This document shows, in pieces, positions 44,832-54,335 of a stretch of DNA of 64,000 bases. The position numbers were made by a program, and so were the translations under genes. A model generated the notes under the pieces. It saw only the letters and a program-made list of their open reading frames with translations. It was not told where the DNA came from and did no database searches. Source of the DNA: Streptomyces melanogenes (GTDB lineage: Bacteria; Actinomycetota; Actinomycetes; Streptomycetales; Streptomycetaceae). Where the stretch lies: the NCBI RefSeq assembly GCF_014649795.1, contig NZ_BMTS01000026.1, positions 1-64,000 on the forward strand. Reading direction: 5' to 3'. The stretch's first letter is position 1. Each line of letters opens with the position of its first letter.

Positions 44832-45725
44832 TCAGAACCGCACGGGGCCGATGTCGCGGACGGTCTGGGCGAGGGCCCGGATGAGTTCGTTCTCGGCGTC
44901 CCTGCGCCATACCAGGGCGTAGGGGATGGTCCCCATGTCGGGGACGGGGACGAAGCGCACGTGGGACAACGTGTTCCAGTAGCGGGTGACGTGTGAGGGG
45001 AAGGGGTGGACGATCTCGCCTGTGATCACCAGGTGGATCAGTTCGTCGGCATTGGTGACCTGCTCGATACGCTCCAGCGTCGTGCCCCGGGGTGAGTAGA
45101 ACGGCAGGTAGCCGTCTTCCCAGTAGTCGGGCATCTCGGGGGGCATGGCGTGGGCGAAGTCGGCCAGCGCCTCGACCGGCACGGCGGTTCTGCCGGCGAG
45201 TTCGTGGACCGCGGAGACGGCCAGGACGCGGCGGTCGTGGAAGAGGACCGGGCCGACGGTGAGATCGGGTTCGTCCACCGGCAGCCAGGTGATGAATACG
45301 TCTATGTCGCCCTCGCGGAGTCTTGCGAAGGGGTCGACGTAGGGCGCCCTGCGGATCTGCAGCTCCCACTGGGGGTGGCGGGCCTGGAACGTCTTCCAGA
45401 AGTGGTGCAGGTCGAGCACGTTGAAGGGCATCATGCCGACGCGCAGGCGGGCGGACTTGCCGCGGGCGGTCATCCGGGCGCGTTCGAGGCTGTCGCGCAG
45501 GCTGGCGTAGACCGGCAACAGGTCGGTACGCAGTTGGCTGCCGAGCGGCGTCAGGCGGATCTGGCGGCGGTTGGAGCGGTCGAACAACAAGCCCCCGAGT
45601 TTGCGCTCCTGACGGCCGATCGCCTGACTGATGCGTGCCTGCGTGAGGTGCAGCCGTGCTGCCGCACGGCCGAAGTGCAGTTCCTCCGCCAGCGTCAGGA
45701 ATATCTCGATGTCACGTACTTCCAC
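44832..45725 (-). CDS. LysR-family transcriptional regulator
   Basis: This is a 297-residue regulator. The N-terminal winged helix reads IEIFLTLAEELHFGRAAARL then TQARISQAIGRQERKLGG, the standard LysR recognition region. The remainder is the periplasmic-binding-like effector domain, with LRVGMMPFNVLDLHHFW and REGDIDVFITWLPV. The ATG at 45725 opens into a 235-base region shared with the divergent SnoaL-like/MFS genes, where a T-N11-A box lies. It therefore probably controls those genes in response to a small molecule; the effector is unknown. Confidence 0.88.
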   Translation of the reverse strand: MEVRDIEIFLTLAEELHFGRAAARLHLTQARISQAIGRQERKLGGLLFDRSNRRQIRLTPLGSQLRTDLLPVYASLRDSLERARMTARGKSARLRVGMMPFNVLDLHHFWKTFQARHPQWELQIRRAPYVDPFARLREGDIDVFITWLPVDEPDLTVGPVLFHDRRVLAVSAVHELAGRTAVPVEALADFAHAMPPEMPDYWEDGYLPFYSPRGTTLERIEQVTNADELIHLVITGEIVHPFPSHVTRYWNTLSHVRFVPVPDMGTIPYALVWRRDAENELIRALAQTVRDIGPVRF

Positions 45726-45743
45726 GTGTAGCCGACCCCCGTC

Positions 45744-45758
45744 ATAAGCCTGAGTTAT
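45744..45758. promoter_or_regulatory. candidate LysR box (T-N11-A dyad)
   Basis: The 15 bases ATAA-N7-TTAT form a small dyad with the T-N11-A pattern, 19 bases upstream of the LysR start and in the divergent promoter region. It is a likely binding site for that regulator. Confidence 0.5.
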
Positions 45759-45960
45759 CGGATCTTACTGATCTTCGGCGTTGATGGGCGCGGCAGGAAG
45801 CTGAAGGATCGACATCGGCCCGGAGCCGCTGCCTGGTGACGGTGACACCGCACTGTCAGCGGGCCGCCGGCGGCCCGCTGGAGCGTGCCCGGACGGGAGA
45901 CAAGTCCCGGTTGTACGGGGACGCCCCCGCACGCCCACACACTCAGGGAGGAAAACCATC

Positions 45961-46548
45961 ATGAAGCCGCTCGTCGCCGGCGTCGCCGTTCCCGAGGAGG
46001 ACGTAAGCGCCGTTGTCAGGCTCGTCGCGCAAGTCGAATACGCCCAGCAGAACGGACTGCCGGACGCGTTCACGGAGCTGTTCGGCCAGGAGGCCGTGTG
46101 GACCGTTCCGCACGGCGACCCGCTGACCGGGTTGGCGGCGATCAGCGCCTTCGCCCGCAGGTCGCTGCCCGCCACGGTCCACCGGCCGCTGACCGTCACG
46201 TGTGAAGCCGAGTCCATCGTGTTCGTCCGGCCCGACCTCGCGGTGGTCAAGATCCGTCAGCGGCCGATCACCCGTGACGGGCGGCGCCTCGATGAGGTGC
46301 TCCGCGGTCACGACGGTCCGGGCCTGCGCAGCAGCCGGTGCGACAGACCCAGCGCGGCACAGCGCCGATGGGCATCCGTGGTGGCCGCCCACCCTGACGT
46401 GGCACCCGGCACCCCGGTGTACGTCCTGACCAAGGACGACACCAAGGACGACGGCCGATGGCGGATCGCCCTCGCCCAGAGCACCGCCTCCATCGATCAC
46501 GACGCCTTCGAGGCGGACCGAACCCTACCGACCGGAGCACACTCATGA
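45961..46548 (+). CDS. SgcJ/EcaC-type SnoaL/NTF2-fold protein
   Basis: This 195-residue protein has the NTF2-like cone fold. VVRLVAQVEYAQQNGLPDAF opens it, GQEAVWTVPHGDPLTGLAAI and ESIVFVRPDLAVVKIRQRP form the sheet, and GRWRIALAQST ends it, as in the SgcJ/EcaC proteins. A stretch of about 40 residues with many Arg and Ser (about 119-145) looks longer than usual and may be an insertion. The ATG at 45961 follows a 235-base divergent region. Its stop overlaps the MFS start (ATGA). Function in the family is poorly known. Confidence 0.72.
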   Translation: MKPLVAGVAVPEEDVSAVVRLVAQVEYAQQNGLPDAFTELFGQEAVWTVPHGDPLTGLAAISAFARRSLPATVHRPLTVTCEAESIVFVRPDLAVVKIRQRPITRDGRRLDEVLRGHDGPGLRSSRCDRPSAAQRRWASVVAAHPDVAPGTPVYVLTKDDTKDDGRWRIALAQSTASIDHDAFEADRTLPTGAHS

Positions 46549-47738
46549 CGATCGCGGACACCACGGAGAGACCCGCCACGCGCGACGACGAGCGGGTACC
46601 GCTCACCAGATGGCTCGCGGTCGTCGCCATGGCGGTCGGGACGTTCGCCTTGGTCACGGTCGAATCACTGCCTGTCGGGCTGCTCCCCTTCATCGGAGAG
46701 TCCCTCGACGTCTCCGAGGGGACCGCCGGGCTGATGGTGACGGTACCCGGCCTGGTCGCCTCCGTCACGGCGCCGCTGTTCCCGGTGGTGATCGGTCGGC
46801 TCGACCGGCGGGCCGCCCTGATCGGACTGATCACCCTGATGGTGTTGGCCAACGGACTGTCGGCCGCAGCGCCCGACTTCGTCGTGCTGCTGGGCTCGCG
46901 CTTCCTCGTCGGAATCAGCATCGGCGGATTCTGGGCACTCGCCGTGGGCCTCGCCGTGCGGCTGGTGCCGGAACGGTCCGTGCCCCGGGCCGTCTCGCTC
47001 GTCTTCGGTGGCGCGACGGCGGCCAATGTCCTCGGCGTCCCGGCCGGGACGCTGATCGGGGGACTGGCGGACTGGCGCACGGCCTTCGTGGCCGCGGGCG
47101 CACTGGGTCTCCTCGTCCTGGTGGCCCTGCTCTTCCTGCTGCCTCCCCTGCCCGCCCAACAGGTCGTCCAACTGCGCACGCTGCCACGGCAGTTCCGCAA
47201 CCCCGTAGTGCGCGCCGGCGTCCTCTCCACCTTCCTCCTGGTCGGCGGTCATTTCGCCGCCTTCACCTTCGTCAGCCCGATCCTGCGCACCACCGCCGGG
47301 ATCGGCGAAGGCGCGATCGGCCCGCTCCTCCTCGGCTTCGGCGTCGCCGGTATCCTCGGCAACTTCCTCGCCGCGGCGGCCTCGGAGCGCAACGTCCGCA
47401 CGACCATCCTCACTGTGAGCGTCCTGCTGACCGCGATCCTCGCGGTCTTCCCCTTCGCCGGCCGCACTCCGGTCGGCGGGGCCCTGCTGCTGATGGGATG
47501 GGGTCTGGCCTTCGGCGGCGTGCCGGTGGCCGTCCAGACGTGGATTCTCAAGGCGGCACCCGACTCGACCGAGGCAGCCACCGCCCTGAACACCTCCGTC
47601 TACAACCTCGCCATCGCACTCGGCGCCCTCTTCGGAGCCATCGTCGCCACCCACCTCACCCTCAACGGTGTGCTGATAACCGGGGCCGTCTTCACCCTCC
47701 TCACCTCCCTGGCCGTGCGGAGCGCGCGCAGGAGCTGA
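46545..47738 (+). CDS. AraJ-like MFS efflux transporter
   Basis: This is a 397-residue, twelve-helix major facilitator of the drug:H+ antiporter DHA1/AraJ kind. ALVTVESLPVGLLPFIGESL, GRLDRRAALIGL, FLVGISIGGFWALAVGLA and GGATAANVLGVPAGTLIGG are typical. The ATG at 46545 overlaps the previous stop by 4 bases, so the pair is coupled. It lies divergent from the LysR gene and is probably its target. The substrate is unknown. Confidence 0.88.
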   Translation: MTIADTTERPATRDDERVPLTRWLAVVAMAVGTFALVTVESLPVGLLPFIGESLDVSEGTAGLMVTVPGLVASVTAPLFPVVIGRLDRRAALIGLITLMVLANGLSAAAPDFVVLLGSRFLVGISIGGFWALAVGLAVRLVPERSVPRAVSLVFGGATAANVLGVPAGTLIGGLADWRTAFVAAGALGLLVLVALLFLLPPLPAQQVVQLRTLPRQFRNPVVRAGVLSTFLLVGGHFAAFTFVSPILRTTAGIGEGAIGPLLLGFGVAGILGNFLAAAASERNVRTTILTVSVLLTAILAVFPFAGRTPVGGALLLMGWGLAFGGVPVAVQTWILKAAPDSTEAATALNTSVYNLAIALGALFGAIVATHLTLNGVLITGAVFTLLTSLAVRSARRS

Positions 47739-47842
47739 CCGGCGGACCGGGCACGCCCCCGCACGCACCCACCCGTAACACCGACACACCCCACCCGGCG
47801 GACCGAACCGGGTACCTCACCTCCCAGACAGGAGCCGCGCAC

Positions 47843-48736
47843 ATGCACACCCCAGCCGACACCACGAGCCGCGTCTGGTTCATCACCGGCGCCAGCCGGG
47901 GCCTCGGCCACGCCTTCGCCGAAGCGGCGCTGAGGAGCGGCGACCGCGTCGCAGGCGCGGCCCGCACCACGGCCCCGCTGGAGGAGCTCGCGGCCGCCTA
48001 CCCGGGGCAGGTCCTGCCCCTAGGGGTGGACGTGACCGACCGCGACGCGGTGTTCGCCGCCGTGACCGAGGCAGTGGGCCACTTCGGCCGGCTCGATATC
48101 GTCGTCAACAACGCCGGAATGCTGTCGATGGGCATGGTCGAGGAGTTCACCGAGGCCGAGGCCCGGGCCCAACTGGACCTCAACTTCTTCGGCGCGCTCT
48201 GGGTCGCCCAGGCCGTCATGCCCGTCCTGCGGAAGCAAGGCTCCGGCCACCTCGTGCAGGTCTCCAGCATCGCCGCTCTGGGGGGCTTCCCCAGCACCGG
48301 CCTCTACAGCGCCAGCAAGTTCGCCCTGGAAGGCCTCAGCGAAGCCCTCGCCGTGGAGGCAGCCGGCTTCGGGGTGAAGGTCAGCATTCTCCAGCCCGGC
48401 GGCTACTGGACGGACCTCTACACCGCCATGCGCAGCACCAGCCCCTTGGAGCCGTACGCGCCGCTGCGGGAGGAACTGGCCAGGCAGTTCGCCGAGGGGT
48501 CGGTCGACAGCGATCCGCAGCTCGCCGCGGCGGCGCTGCTCAAGCTGGTCGACAGCGATGATCCGCCGCTGCGTCTTCTGCTGGGGAGCATGGTCTATGA
48601 CCTCGCGTTCGACATCGCCCACACCCGCATGGACACCTGGGCGGCATGGGAGCACGTCAGCCGCGCCGCCGAACACGCGATTCCCGCGCCCGCGGTCGCG
48701 GATGGGGAGACCGGCTCGCAGCGGGAAACGCGATGA
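47843..48736 (+). CDS. short-chain dehydrogenase/reductase (classical SDR)
   Basis: This is a 297-residue NAD(P)-dependent oxidoreductase. TGASRGLGHAFAEAA is the nucleotide loop, NNAGMLSMG the structural motif, Ser in QVSSIAALGG and YSASK the catalytic set, followed by ILQPGGYWTDLY. The ATG at 47843 has AGGAG upstream. It lies 104 bases after the MFS gene and 76 bases before a SnoaL-like gene, so it is probably in the same operon. The substrate is unknown. Confidence 0.9.
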   Translation: MHTPADTTSRVWFITGASRGLGHAFAEAALRSGDRVAGAARTTAPLEELAAAYPGQVLPLGVDVTDRDAVFAAVTEAVGHFGRLDIVVNNAGMLSMGMVEEFTEAEARAQLDLNFFGALWVAQAVMPVLRKQGSGHLVQVSSIAALGGFPSTGLYSASKFALEGLSEALAVEAAGFGVKVSILQPGGYWTDLYTAMRSTSPLEPYAPLREELARQFAEGSVDSDPQLAAAALLKLVDSDDPPLRLLLGSMVYDLAFDIAHTRMDTWAAWEHVSRAAEHAIPAPAVADGETGSQRETR

Positions 48737-48812
48737 ACCGGCGGCACCGAGGCCCGGGTCAGGACGGACGGGCAGGGCGAACCGATCATTTCAATCCCGA
48801 GGGGGTCGCGAC

Positions 48813-49223
48813 ATGTCGTTCCGTACCACGGCCGAGGTCGTCCACCGCTTCAACCGCGCCTTCATCGACCATGACGCCTCCTCGCTCGGCGACCTGATCG
48901 CCGATGACTGCGTGATGGAGGCGAAAGAACCGGCCCCCGACGGGACCCGCTACGAAGGCCGCGCCGCGTGCCTGGAGTTCTGCCGGGCACTCGCCGAGGA
49001 CCGTACGGGCCGGTTCGACCCGGAGGCCGTCGTCGTCACCGGTGAACGGGCGACGGTCCGCTGGCGGTACCGCTTCGGCGACGGACCGGCCGACTCGATC
49101 CGGGGCGTGACGCTCGTGCTCGTACGGGACGGGTTGATCGTAGAGTCCCTCGGTTACGGCAAGACCACCGGCGACCTCCCGTCGGCCGGGGCCGAAGTCC
49201 ACGAAAAGCAAGGGACGTCCTGA
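48813..49223 (+). CDS. SnoaL-like (NTF2-fold) protein
   Basis: This 136-residue protein has the SnoaL pattern: VVHRFNRAFIDHDASSLGDL, IADDCVMEAKEPAPDG, RYEGRAACLEFCRALAED and the sheet ATVRWRYRFGDG. The ATG at 48813 has GAGGGGG upstream. Relatives include isomerases and limonene-epoxide-hydrolase-like enzymes as well as non-enzymes, so the reaction cannot be named. It is probably the last gene of the unit that begins at 45961. Confidence 0.78.
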   Translation: MSFRTTAEVVHRFNRAFIDHDASSLGDLIADDCVMEAKEPAPDGTRYEGRAACLEFCRALAEDRTGRFDPEAVVVTGERATVRWRYRFGDGPADSIRGVTLVLVRDGLIVESLGYGKTTGDLPSAGAEVHEKQGTS

Positions 49224-49334
49224 CGTGCGCGTCGGTGTGCGTCCGCCCGGAAGGTACGCCCCCGCCGGGGCAGGGACCAGACCTTCAGATCCGTCATATC
49301 AACGTTCACGAAGATCACATCGGGGGAGTCATCA

Positions 49335-50387
49335 ATGTCGGTGAGTGCAAGAAGTCGGACGTGGACACGGGCGTCCGGCCGTGAGGTACCGGTGGCCGAG
49401 AGGTTCGACTGGTTCACCGAGACGGTGTGCACGGACCTGTTGCCCGTGGAGATCAAAACCGATCGGGCGCATGACTTCCACGCCGACATCGGGGCAGTCG
49501 AGCTGGGCGCGCTCACGGTGTCGACGCTCGAGTTCTCGCCCGTATGGTCGCGCCGCACTCCGGCGCACATCAGGCGGGGCGACCCCGAGCAGTACCAACT
49601 CGCGCTGGTTGAGGACAATGCGATGAAGGCCTGCCAGCTCGGCCGGGACTCCGGCCTGGTCGTCGACGGCTTCATCGTCAGCAACACCTCGGCCCCGTTG
49701 GAGTGCGACACCGACCGCGGGGGCGGACCGGTCCGCGTGATCGTCCTTCAGATCCCGAGATCGGAGCTGCCCCTACAAGCCAGGCGCGTCGACCACCTCG
49801 TTGCCCGTCGGCTTCCGCGCACCGGCCTCGGGGCGGTGATGGCCGACTTCCTGACGAGCCTTCGCGACAACGGCCCGGATTGCCGGAGCGAGGAGCTCCC
49901 GGCTCTCGGGCGGGTGGCCCTGGAGGTGGCCACGGCCTACCTGGCCGAGCAGCTCGGCACTCTGGAGTGCACCGCACCCGAGATCCGTGCCCGTGCTCTT
50001 CTCGAGCGGGCGAAGGTCTTCATCGAACGCAATCTGGGTGACCCCGAGCTAACCCCCCGAGCGGTCGCCGACCACCACAGCATCTCGCTGCGCGGCCTCT
50101 ACGCGCTGTTCGGGGACGAGCCCGAGGGCGTCGCCGCCCTCATCAGGACCCGCCGCCTCGATCGCTGCCGCGCCGATCTCGCGCGGCGCGAGCTGTCCGC
50201 GCTGTCCGTTCAGTTGATAGCCGCCCGCTGGGGCTTCTCCAACGCCACCGTGTTCGGCCGCGCCTTCCGCCAGGCCTACGGCCTCACTCCGGGGGAGTAC
50301 CGCAGCCACGCGCTGGGTCCCGGCTCTGCACGTGAAGTCGAGAGATCGTGCACGCTGCGGCGACCGAGGCAGACCGTGCGCGCCTAG
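49335..50387 (+). CDS. AraC-family transcriptional regulator
   Basis: This 350-residue regulator has an N-terminal cupin-like sensor of the kind called AraC-binding-like (VPVAERFDWFTETVCTDLLP at the start). The C-terminal 110 residues form two HTH motifs: LTPRAVADHHSISLRGLYAL and IAARWGFSNATVFGRAF, ending AYGLTPGEYR. The ATG at 49335 follows a 111-base gap. It may control the upstream SDR/SnoaL genes or the downstream epimerase and MBL genes; nothing in the sequence decides which. Confidence 0.88.
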   Translation: MSVSARSRTWTRASGREVPVAERFDWFTETVCTDLLPVEIKTDRAHDFHADIGAVELGALTVSTLEFSPVWSRRTPAHIRRGDPEQYQLALVEDNAMKACQLGRDSGLVVDGFIVSNTSAPLECDTDRGGGPVRVIVLQIPRSELPLQARRVDHLVARRLPRTGLGAVMADFLTSLRDNGPDCRSEELPALGRVALEVATAYLAEQLGTLECTAPEIRARALLERAKVFIERNLGDPELTPRAVADHHSISLRGLYALFGDEPEGVAALIRTRRLDRCRADLARRELSALSVQLIAARWGFSNATVFGRAFRQAYGLTPGEYRSHALGPGSAREVERSCTLRRPRQTVRA

Positions 50388-50457
50388 ATTCGATTTTGTC
50401 GTTGGTGAGGCGGGGAACACCCGCTTCAACTTGTCGAGGAGCAAAGGGGAGTGGGAC

Positions 50458-51330
50458 GTGAAGGTCCTGGTGCTGGGTTCCACCGGCTACATAGGGTCGG
50501 CCGTGGTGCAACGGCTCGCGGCGGAGGGCCACCAGGTGGTCCACTTCATGAAGGACGCGAGCCGGCCGCCGACCGACGCGACGATGGTGGTGGGCGACCT
50601 GACCGACCCGGCCTCGCTGCGGGCGGCCGTCACCGATGACATCGACGCCGTGGTGAACCTCGCCACGCCGACCGGCGACGAGGCAGTGGACACGGCGGCC
50701 GTGGACGCGCTCACCGAGCGGCTGCGCGGCACCGGACGCGCCTTCGTCTACACCAGCGGTGTGTGGGTGCTCGGCGCCACCGGCGACGCGGCGGTCGACG
50801 AGGACGCGCCCACGAACGCGATCACCATCGTCGGCTACCGTCCGCGCATCGAGCAGCGGGTTCTGGCCACGGGCGGGGAGGACGTACGAGCCGTCGTCGT
50901 GCGGCCCGGCATCGCGTACGGCCGGGGCGGCGGCATACCCGCTCTGATGACCGGCTGGGCGCGCGAGCACGGCACCGGCCGTTACGTTGGATCGGCCGCG
51001 ACCCGCTGGCCGATGGTCCACGTGGACGACCTCGCCGACCTGTTCGTGCTGGCGGTGGCCAAGGCCGGTGCGGGCAGCGTGCTGCACGGCGTGGCACACG
51101 AGGCGGTACCGGTCGCGGCGCTGGCCGCGGCGGCCGACGTCGCCGCGGGCGGCACCGGCCGGGCCGAACCCTGGCCGCTGGAGCAGGCTGCCGAGGCCGT
51201 GGGCGGCCCCTTCGCCGAGGCCCTGGGCCTGAACCAGGTGGTGTCCGGGCAGCGTGCCGTCGCTGAACTCGGCTGGCACCCCAGCCGTCCGTCCGTCCTG
51301 ACCGAGCTGGCCGGAGGCTACCGTGGCTGA
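50458..51330 (+). CDS. NAD-dependent epimerase/dehydratase-family protein
   Basis: This 290-residue extended-SDR protein starts at GTG 50458, with AAAGGGGAG upstream. VLVLGSTGYIGSAVVQRLA is the Rossmann glycine motif, DIDAVVNLATP follows, and ATRWPMVHVDDLADLFVLAV is the conserved late motif. The usual YxxxK reads GYRPRIEQ, so the catalytic Tyr-Lys pair is not canonical and it may not be a true epimerase. Its end overlaps the MBL gene by 8 bases. Confidence 0.82.
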   Translation: MKVLVLGSTGYIGSAVVQRLAAEGHQVVHFMKDASRPPTDATMVVGDLTDPASLRAAVTDDIDAVVNLATPTGDEAVDTAAVDALTERLRGTGRAFVYTSGVWVLGATGDAAVDEDAPTNAITIVGYRPRIEQRVLATGGEDVRAVVVRPGIAYGRGGGIPALMTGWAREHGTGRYVGSAATRWPMVHVDDLADLFVLAVAKAGAGSVLHGVAHEAVPVAALAAAADVAAGGTGRAEPWPLEQAAEAVGGPFAEALGLNQVVSGQRAVAELGWHPSRPSVLTELAGGYRG

Positions 51331-52153
51331 CCTCACCGGATCGACACTGCCCATCTGCCGCACCTGCGGCACGCAGTACGCTGCCCCGCGCCCCGACTGC
51401 CCGGTCTGCCTGGACGAGCGCCAGTACGTGGGACGCGACGGCCAGCAGTGGACCAGCCTCGCCGAGCTGCGCGCCGAAGGCCACCAGGGCCGCTTCGAGG
51501 AGCAGGGTCCAAACGTCCTCGGGATCGGCTGCACCCCCGAGTTCGCCATCGGCCAGCGCGCCCTGCTGCTGCGCACGGACGCCGGCAACGTGCTGTGGGA
51601 CTGTGTGCCCTACCTCGACGACGCCATGATCCGGGAGATACGGGAGCTCGGCGGCATCACCGCGATCGCCATCAGCCACCCCCACTTCTACTCGGCCATG
51701 GTCGATTGGGCGCACGCCTTCGACGCCCCCGTCTACTTGCACGAGGCCGACCGCCGCTGGGTCGGTCGCCCCGACCCCGCCCTGCGCTTCTGGAGCGGGC
51801 AGACCCACCGGCTGACCGACGAACTGACGCTGATCAACCCGGCCGTCCACTTCCCGGGAAGCACCGTCATGCACTGGGAGAACGGGCAGGGCGCGCTGTT
51901 CACCGGCGACATCGTCAACGTCGGCCCCGACCCCCGCTGGGTCAGCATCATGTACAGCTACGCCAACCACATCCCCGAGCGCCCCGACGCCGTCCGCGCC
52001 GCCGGCAAACTGCTCGCCGGGTACCGCTTCGACCGGATCTACGGTGCCTGGTGGAACCGCGTCGTCACCGCCGACGGCAACGAGGTCCTGGCACGGTCGG
52101 TAGACCGCTACCTGCATTTCGAAGAGGGACTGCCGACGGAGAGCGGTTCATGA
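51323..52153 (+). CDS. MBL-fold hydrolase with N-terminal zinc-ribbon-like CxxC pairs
   Basis: This 276-residue protein starts at GTG 51323 inside the end of the epimerase-like gene, which implies coupling. CRTCG and CPVC near the N-terminus look like a small zinc ribbon. The metallo-beta-lactamase fold follows, but the HxHxDH site reads SHPHFYSAMV: the first His pair is kept and the Asp-His are not. LFTGDIVNV carries the later metal Asp. Metal binding may therefore be partial. Its substrate is unknown. It is convergent with the fucosidase gene, with only 19 bases between the stops. Confidence 0.8.
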   Translation: MADLTGSTLPICRTCGTQYAAPRPDCPVCLDERQYVGRDGQQWTSLAELRAEGHQGRFEEQGPNVLGIGCTPEFAIGQRALLLRTDAGNVLWDCVPYLDDAMIREIRELGGITAIAISHPHFYSAMVDWAHAFDAPVYLHEADRRWVGRPDPALRFWSGQTHRLTDELTLINPAVHFPGSTVMHWENGQGALFTGDIVNVGPDPRWVSIMYSYANHIPERPDAVRAAGKLLAGYRFDRIYGAWWNRVVTADGNEVLARSVDRYLHFEEGLPTESGS

Positions 52154-52172
52154 CCCCCTCCGCGTGGGGATG

Positions 52173-54335
52173 TCAGCCGAGGACCTGGACTTCGGCGAGG
52201 GAGAGGGGACGGTCGGAGCCGACGAGCTGGACGCGTATGTAGCGGGCGCTCTGGCCGACGGGGAGGGTCAGGGTGCTGCCGACAGCGGTGGCCCGGTAGG
52301 TGTTCCGGACGCCGGCCTGGGTCTTGGTGACGTCGGGGTCGGTGGAGGTGAAGGGGGTGTCGGAGGTGAAGACGTAGAAGTCGTGCAGGCGCCCGGAGCA
52401 GCAGTCCGTGCGGTTCCACAGCTTGATGGAGTCGACGTACTGGCTGGAGCCGAGGTCGACTTGCCACCAGGGGTTGGTGTCCAGGGGCTTGTCGGTGGTG
52501 TGGGTGACCGACCCCGCGAAGTAGTTGCCGTTGGTGTTGCCGTCCACGGCCCTGTCCGCGGTGGAGCGGGTGGTGTCCAGCGTGCTGGACTGGGTGGCGG
52601 GCCTGCCCAGGGCCAGGTTGGTACCGGTGCCGTCCATGTACAGGGCGAAGGTGGAGATCGCCGGGGGCAGGGCCCGCGAGCCGGTGATCCGCAGGCGGAC
52701 CTTGCTGGTGGTGACCTTGTTGGAGAGCTTGAGCAGGCGGCGGTGACCGATGGTGGTGGAGTTGCCGGCCTGCTGCCAGGACGTGCCGTTCCAGGTGTCG
52801 ACGGCGAAGCTCCGCACGCGCTGTCCGACCTGGAGGTTCTCCTGCAGGTCCACGGTGTTGAAGGTCTTGGGGGAGCCGAGGTCGAGCACGAGGCCGCCGG
52901 TCGTCCCGGTGGGCTGCCAGGCGGTGGCGTCGTCGGTGTCCAGGACGTTGGCGGGGTTGTTGCCGTTGGTGTTGGTGGTGCCGGTGTCATTTCCGGCGGT
53001 CGCTCCGGCCGCATAGTTGACAGCGTGGAGAGCCTTGATCCACTGCCCGAACTCATGCATGCGCGTGACCGCGTCCGCAGGCATGCGGCCGGTGTTGTCC
53101 GGGGCGACGTTCAGCAGGAGCTGGCAGTTCTTGCCCACCGAGCCGTAGTACATGTTCTGCAGGGTTCCCAGCGAGACCGGAGTGGTGCCCGGGTGCCAGA
53201 ACCAGTTGGGGGCCTGCAGTCGCCCGTCGCACTCGGCCGGCTGCCACCGCAGTAGCCTCCACGCGCTGCTGCCGTTGCTCTGCCGGGTCAGCTGGGCATC
53301 GTTGCCCAGGTTCAGGTCGGAGTTGCCGTCGGGCACGTTCAGCATCGTGTCGGCGGCGGTCGCCGGGTCGGCCGGCTTGTCGGCGTAGTCGGTGTTGTAC
53401 GGGAGTGTGGACCACTCGCTCGCGCGTTGGGTGAGGCCCTCTTCGTTGCCGACCCAGCGGACGTCCGGGCCCCGGTCCTGGAAGATGGCGGCGTCCGGCT
53501 GGAGGGTGCGGATCATCTTGACCCAGTCCGCGAAGTTGTAGTTCTGGGTGACCTGATCGGCCCACGGGTTGGCGCCGTCCAGCCAGACCTCGGAGATCGA
53601 GCCGTACTTGGTGAGCAACTCGTACAGGGTGTTCATGTAGTAGCGGTTGTAGTCGTCGGCGGTGAAGTCGAAGACCGTACCGTTGCCGCCGCCGATGCTG
53701 GGGATCCGGGTGGCCTTGGGCGTGCTGCCGTTGCCGTAGGTGCCGGTGGTCGTCCTGGTCTCGAACTCGTGGCCGTCGGCGGGCGACAGGTAGACGCCGA
53801 CCTTGATGCCGTACTTGCGGGCCGAGTCGGTGAACGACTTGAAGACGTCGCCCTGGCCGTTCATCCAGGCGCTGGACGACACTCCGTGGCGGGAGTAGGC
53901 CGACTGGAACATGAGCATGCCGTCATGGTGCTTGGCGGTGAAGACGAGCTTCTTGAAGCCCGCGTCCTTGAACGTCGCCATCCACTGGTCGGTGTCCAGG
54001 TCGGTCGGGTTGAACACGTTCGGGTTCTCCTTGCCGGAGCCCCACTCGACACCGGTGAAGGTGTTCGGGCCGAAGTGGACGAACCCGGTCAGCTCCTCGC
54101 GCTGCCATGCGAGTTGTCGGCGTGACGGTGTCAGCGTCGCCGCTTTCTCGAGGATCTGCGCGGAGGTGTCGGTCGGGCTGATCGCGACGACGGGATTCGG
54201 GGTCGGCGCGGCCGCGGCTGCGGGCACGGCGCAGACGAGGCTGCCACCGAACGCCGCGAGCACACCGAGCCCGGCGATTGCGGACCGCCACGTGCTGCGG
54301 TGTGGTGCTGGTTGGTCCATGGGCTTTCTGGACAT
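52173..54335 (-). CDS. secreted GH29 alpha-L-fucosidase with F5/8 type C carbohydrate-binding region
   Basis: This is a 720-residue exported glycosidase. I chose the ATG at 54335, with GAGGAG eight bases upstream. Residues 1-45 are a Sec-type signal ending AVPAAAAA. The GH29 barrel spans about 60-470: GFVHFGPNTFTGVEWG, KLVFTAKHHDGMLMFQSAYS, and EVWLDGANPW, whose Asp is the expected nucleophile. The C-terminal 240 residues hold two galactose-binding-like discoidin domains, the second with NLALGRPATQSSTLD and a Trp-rich binding face. It would remove fucose from glycans outside the cell. Single gene; the promoter is in the 343-base gap to its right. Confidence 0.9.
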   Translation of the reverse strand: MSRKPMDQPAPHRSTWRSAIAGLGVLAAFGGSLVCAVPAAAAAPTPNPVVAISPTDTSAQILEKAATLTPSRRQLAWQREELTGFVHFGPNTFTGVEWGSGKENPNVFNPTDLDTDQWMATFKDAGFKKLVFTAKHHDGMLMFQSAYSRHGVSSSAWMNGQGDVFKSFTDSARKYGIKVGVYLSPADGHEFETRTTTGTYGNGSTPKATRIPSIGGGNGTVFDFTADDYNRYYMNTLYELLTKYGSISEVWLDGANPWADQVTQNYNFADWVKMIRTLQPDAAIFQDRGPDVRWVGNEEGLTQRASEWSTLPYNTDYADKPADPATAADTMLNVPDGNSDLNLGNDAQLTRQSNGSSAWRLLRWQPAECDGRLQAPNWFWHPGTTPVSLGTLQNMYYGSVGKNCQLLLNVAPDNTGRMPADAVTRMHEFGQWIKALHAVNYAAGATAGNDTGTTNTNGNNPANVLDTDDATAWQPTGTTGGLVLDLGSPKTFNTVDLQENLQVGQRVRSFAVDTWNGTSWQQAGNSTTIGHRRLLKLSNKVTTSKVRLRITGSRALPPAISTFALYMDGTGTNLALGRPATQSSTLDTTRSTADRAVDGNTNGNYFAGSVTHTTDKPLDTNPWWQVDLGSSQYVDSIKLWNRTDCCSGRLHDFYVFTSDTPFTSTDPDVTKTQAGVRNTYRATAVGSTLTLPVGQSARYIRVQLVGSDRPLSLAEVQVLG

